Shown here: positions 62,839 to 64,000 of the stretch, piece after piece
How the letters are laid out: every line of letters starts with the position of its first letter
How positions within the stretch are numbered: position 1 is the first letter of the stretch
Origin: an uncultured Coriobacteriaceae bacterium
GTDB taxonomy: Bacteria > Actinomycetota > Coriobacteriia > Coriobacteriales > Coriobacteriaceae
Assembly: GCA_944321435.1 (NCBI GenBank)
Contig: CALULH010000001.1
Location: 186,001-250,000 of the forward strand
Reading direction: 5' to 3'
DNA: 64,000 nucleotides
The notes under the pieces: generated by a model
Seen by the model: the letters and a program-made list of their open reading frames with translations, nothing else
Database searches by the model: none
What the model was told of the DNA's origin: nothing
Made by a program: the position numbers and the translations under genes

Positions 62839-63861
62839 TTATGCCATCTCGTAAACCATCTCGCCGGTGATATCGGCCAGCGTTGCGGCGCCGCACATCT
62901 CCATGGCATCCTTGAGCTCAGCCGTGAGTTGATCAAAGTACGCGCGAACGCCTTCCGCTCCCCCGCCGTACGCCGCGACCACGAAAGGACGGCAGACAAG
63001 CACGGCATGCGCGCCGAGGGCCAACGCCCGGAACACGTCCAAGCCGCTGCGTATGCCGCCGTCAACCAGAACCAGAAGATCGTCGGGCACGTTGGCCACG
63101 ATCTCGGGCAGCACGTACGCCGTGGGCGGGCAACCGTCGAGCACGCGGCCGCCGTGATTGGACACCACGATGCCGGCGGCACCCGCCTCCACCGCCTTGA
63201 GGGCGGCCGACGGGGTCATAACGCCCTTCACGATGAACGGCATGCCGCAGCTCCCGATGATCTCGCGCAGCGCCTCGACCGACTTGGGGCCCGCCGGCGG
63301 CACAACCCCCTTGAGGAAGGGCAGGCCGGCCGAGTCCACATCCATGGCAAGCGCCGCCACGCCCGCCTCTTGCGCCAGCTTGACCTTATCGGCCACCTTG
63401 TCCGCAGACCAAGGCTTGCAGACGGCCACGCCCGCGCCGGAGGCCCCGGCAATGCAGGAGCAGGCATGGGAGTAAATGCCGTCATCAACGCCGTCCCCCG
63501 TCCAGGCAATGGTCCCTGCCCGGCGCGCCGCGTCCACCACGAGCTCGTTGTACGCGTCCATGGTCATCCCGTCACCGTAGTGGCGCAGCACGTCGCCCAC
63601 GGGTGCCACCATGATGGGTGCCGCCAGCTCGCGTCCCATGAAGGTCCAGCGCGTGTCCGCCTCGAAGGGCTCATGAAGGACGTCCATGTTGACGGTGATG
63701 CCTTGCCAGGCGTTGTAGTTGTTGATGGCCACCGTGCCGGATCCCTTAGCGCCGGGCCCGGGGATCTGCCCTTTGCAACCCCGCCCGTCGCACACGGGGC
63801 AGGCCTTGCAGTACGGCCCGATCTTGCCGCGCGCCTGCGCGGCCAACTCCGCATAGGTCAT
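62839..63861 (-). CDS. FMN-dependent alpha-hydroxy-acid oxidase/dehydrogenase-like protein
   Basis: The 340-residue TIM-barrel flavoprotein of the lactate/glycolate oxidase superfamily shows AAPIMVAPVGD, the flavin-binding lysine in PFIVKGV, the catalytic His/Arg motif SNHGGR, and a DGGIRSGLDVFRALALGA phosphate site. Its N-terminus has four cysteines (C18, C21, C24, C29 in CKACPVCDGRGCKG) not found in classical members and suggestive of a metal or Fe-S site. The ATG at 63861 follows AAAAGGAG. Substrate unknown. Confidence 0.85.
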   Translation of the reverse strand: MTYAELAAQARGKIGPYCKACPVCDGRGCKGQIPGPGAKGSGTVAINNYNAWQGITVNMDVLHEPFEADTRWTFMGRELAAPIMVAPVGDVLRHYGDGMTMDAYNELVVDAARRAGTIAWTGDGVDDGIYSHACSCIAGASGAGVAVCKPWSADKVADKVKLAQEAGVAALAMDVDSAGLPFLKGVVPPAGPKSVEALREIIGSCGMPFIVKGVMTPSAALKAVEAGAAGIVVSNHGGRVLDGCPPTAYVLPEIVANVPDDLLVLVDGGIRSGLDVFRALALGAHAVLVCRPFVVAAYGGGAEGVRAYFDQLTAELKDAMEMCGAATLADITGEMVYEMA

Positions 63862-63948
63862 ACGCCTTGCTCCTTTTCGCATAGGTTAGAGCGCGGAGGC
63901 GAAAGGCGCCGGGCATAAGGTCCTGTGCTCAAACAGCTTCGGCAAGAC

Positions 63949-63974
63949 GGAGGCCACATTCAGTGGCCTCCTTT
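63949..63974 (+). terminator. Hairpin with short T-run near the window end
   Basis: Perfect stem GGAGGCCAC/GTGGCCTCC (63949-63957 with 63963-63971), loop ATTCA, then TTTG. It could be the terminator of a plus-strand RNA or an element in the leader of the oxidase gene. No gene was seen before it on the plus strand. Confidence 0.45.
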
Positions 63975-64000
63975 GCCTGCAGAACTGCGCCAGGACCTTA

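Noticed and set aside
62584..63918. 444-codon plus-strand frame opposite the oxidase gene
   Set aside because: It is antisense to the oxidase, which carries all flavoenzyme motifs. Its start would include the 21-bp repeats, but no Shine-Dalgarno supports it.

Overview
The window is a 64 kb piece of a GC-rich bacterial chromosome made almost entirely of core housekeeping genes. The gene content and order mix actinobacterial and firmicute signatures: a GarA/FtsR-like FHA-MerR pair, a lexA/LysM-protein/nrdR cluster, SpoVS, RNase J plus RNase Y, and encoded tRNA CCA ends. That combination, with the base composition, points to the Coriobacteriia (Collinsella/Olsenella-like). The lineage is an inference; no rRNA or species marker lies in the window.

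Layout, left part (plus strand, 1-29.8 kb): the end of a membrane protein gene; dnaJ-mtaB-phoH-ybeY-dgkA-era-recO; a lineage-specific patch of small membrane proteins; rpsO-pnp with a strong terminator; rnj-ftsK-rodZ-like-yajQ-rimO-pgsA-pncC; then recA-recX, rny, a GHKL ATPase, spoVS, miaB-miaA-hflX. The order ftsK/rodZ/pgsA/cinA/recA/rny/spoVS/miaB matches the Bacillus arrangement, with a GHKL ATPase where Bacillus has ymdB.

Middle (29.8-40.4 kb): lexA with an acyltransferase-like membrane protein on the minus strand, facing a LysM membrane protein that resembles the SOS division inhibitor YneA/DivS, then nrdR, dut and a purine permease. recA and the LysM gene each have a LexA-type box (CGAAC-N4-GTTCG type) between -35 and -10. 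Next come a UgtP-like glycosyltransferase, trxB, degV, the FtsR-like and GarA-like genes, a second CDP-alcohol phosphatidyltransferase and tRNA-Pro.

Right part (minus strand, 40.5-63.9 kb): coaBC, zinc-ribbon protein, nif3, mnmA, iscS, rpe and gpsA, plsY, der in tightly overlapping units; an 843-bp gene-free stretch with a 30-bp tandem array; DUF512 radical-SAM protein, ispH, plsC, cmk, histidine phosphatase, rluB, scpB, scpA, site-2 protease, a small membrane protein, an ABC-F ATPase; tRNA-Val; two identical tRNA-Ala(GGC) genes in inverted orientation; a CAT-anticodon tRNA; and an FMN alpha-hydroxy-acid oxidase-like gene.

Functional themes: RNA decay and ribosome maturation (pnp, rnj, rny, ybeY, era, der, hflX, rpsO), tRNA/ribosome modification (mtaB, rimO, miaB, miaA, mnmA with iscS, rluB), the SOS response (lexA, recA, recX, LysM protein), chromosome segregation (ftsK, scpAB), and phospholipid synthesis (gpsA, plsY, plsC, two pgsA-like genes, dgkA, ugtP-like). 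No prophage, insertion sequence or CRISPR was found. The least explained signals are the 30-bp array at about 50.0 kb, the 21-bp-spaced GGTGTG/CACACC motifs at about 62.7 kb, the GHKL ATPase between rny and spoVS, and the membrane-protein patch at 7.0-8.6 kb.
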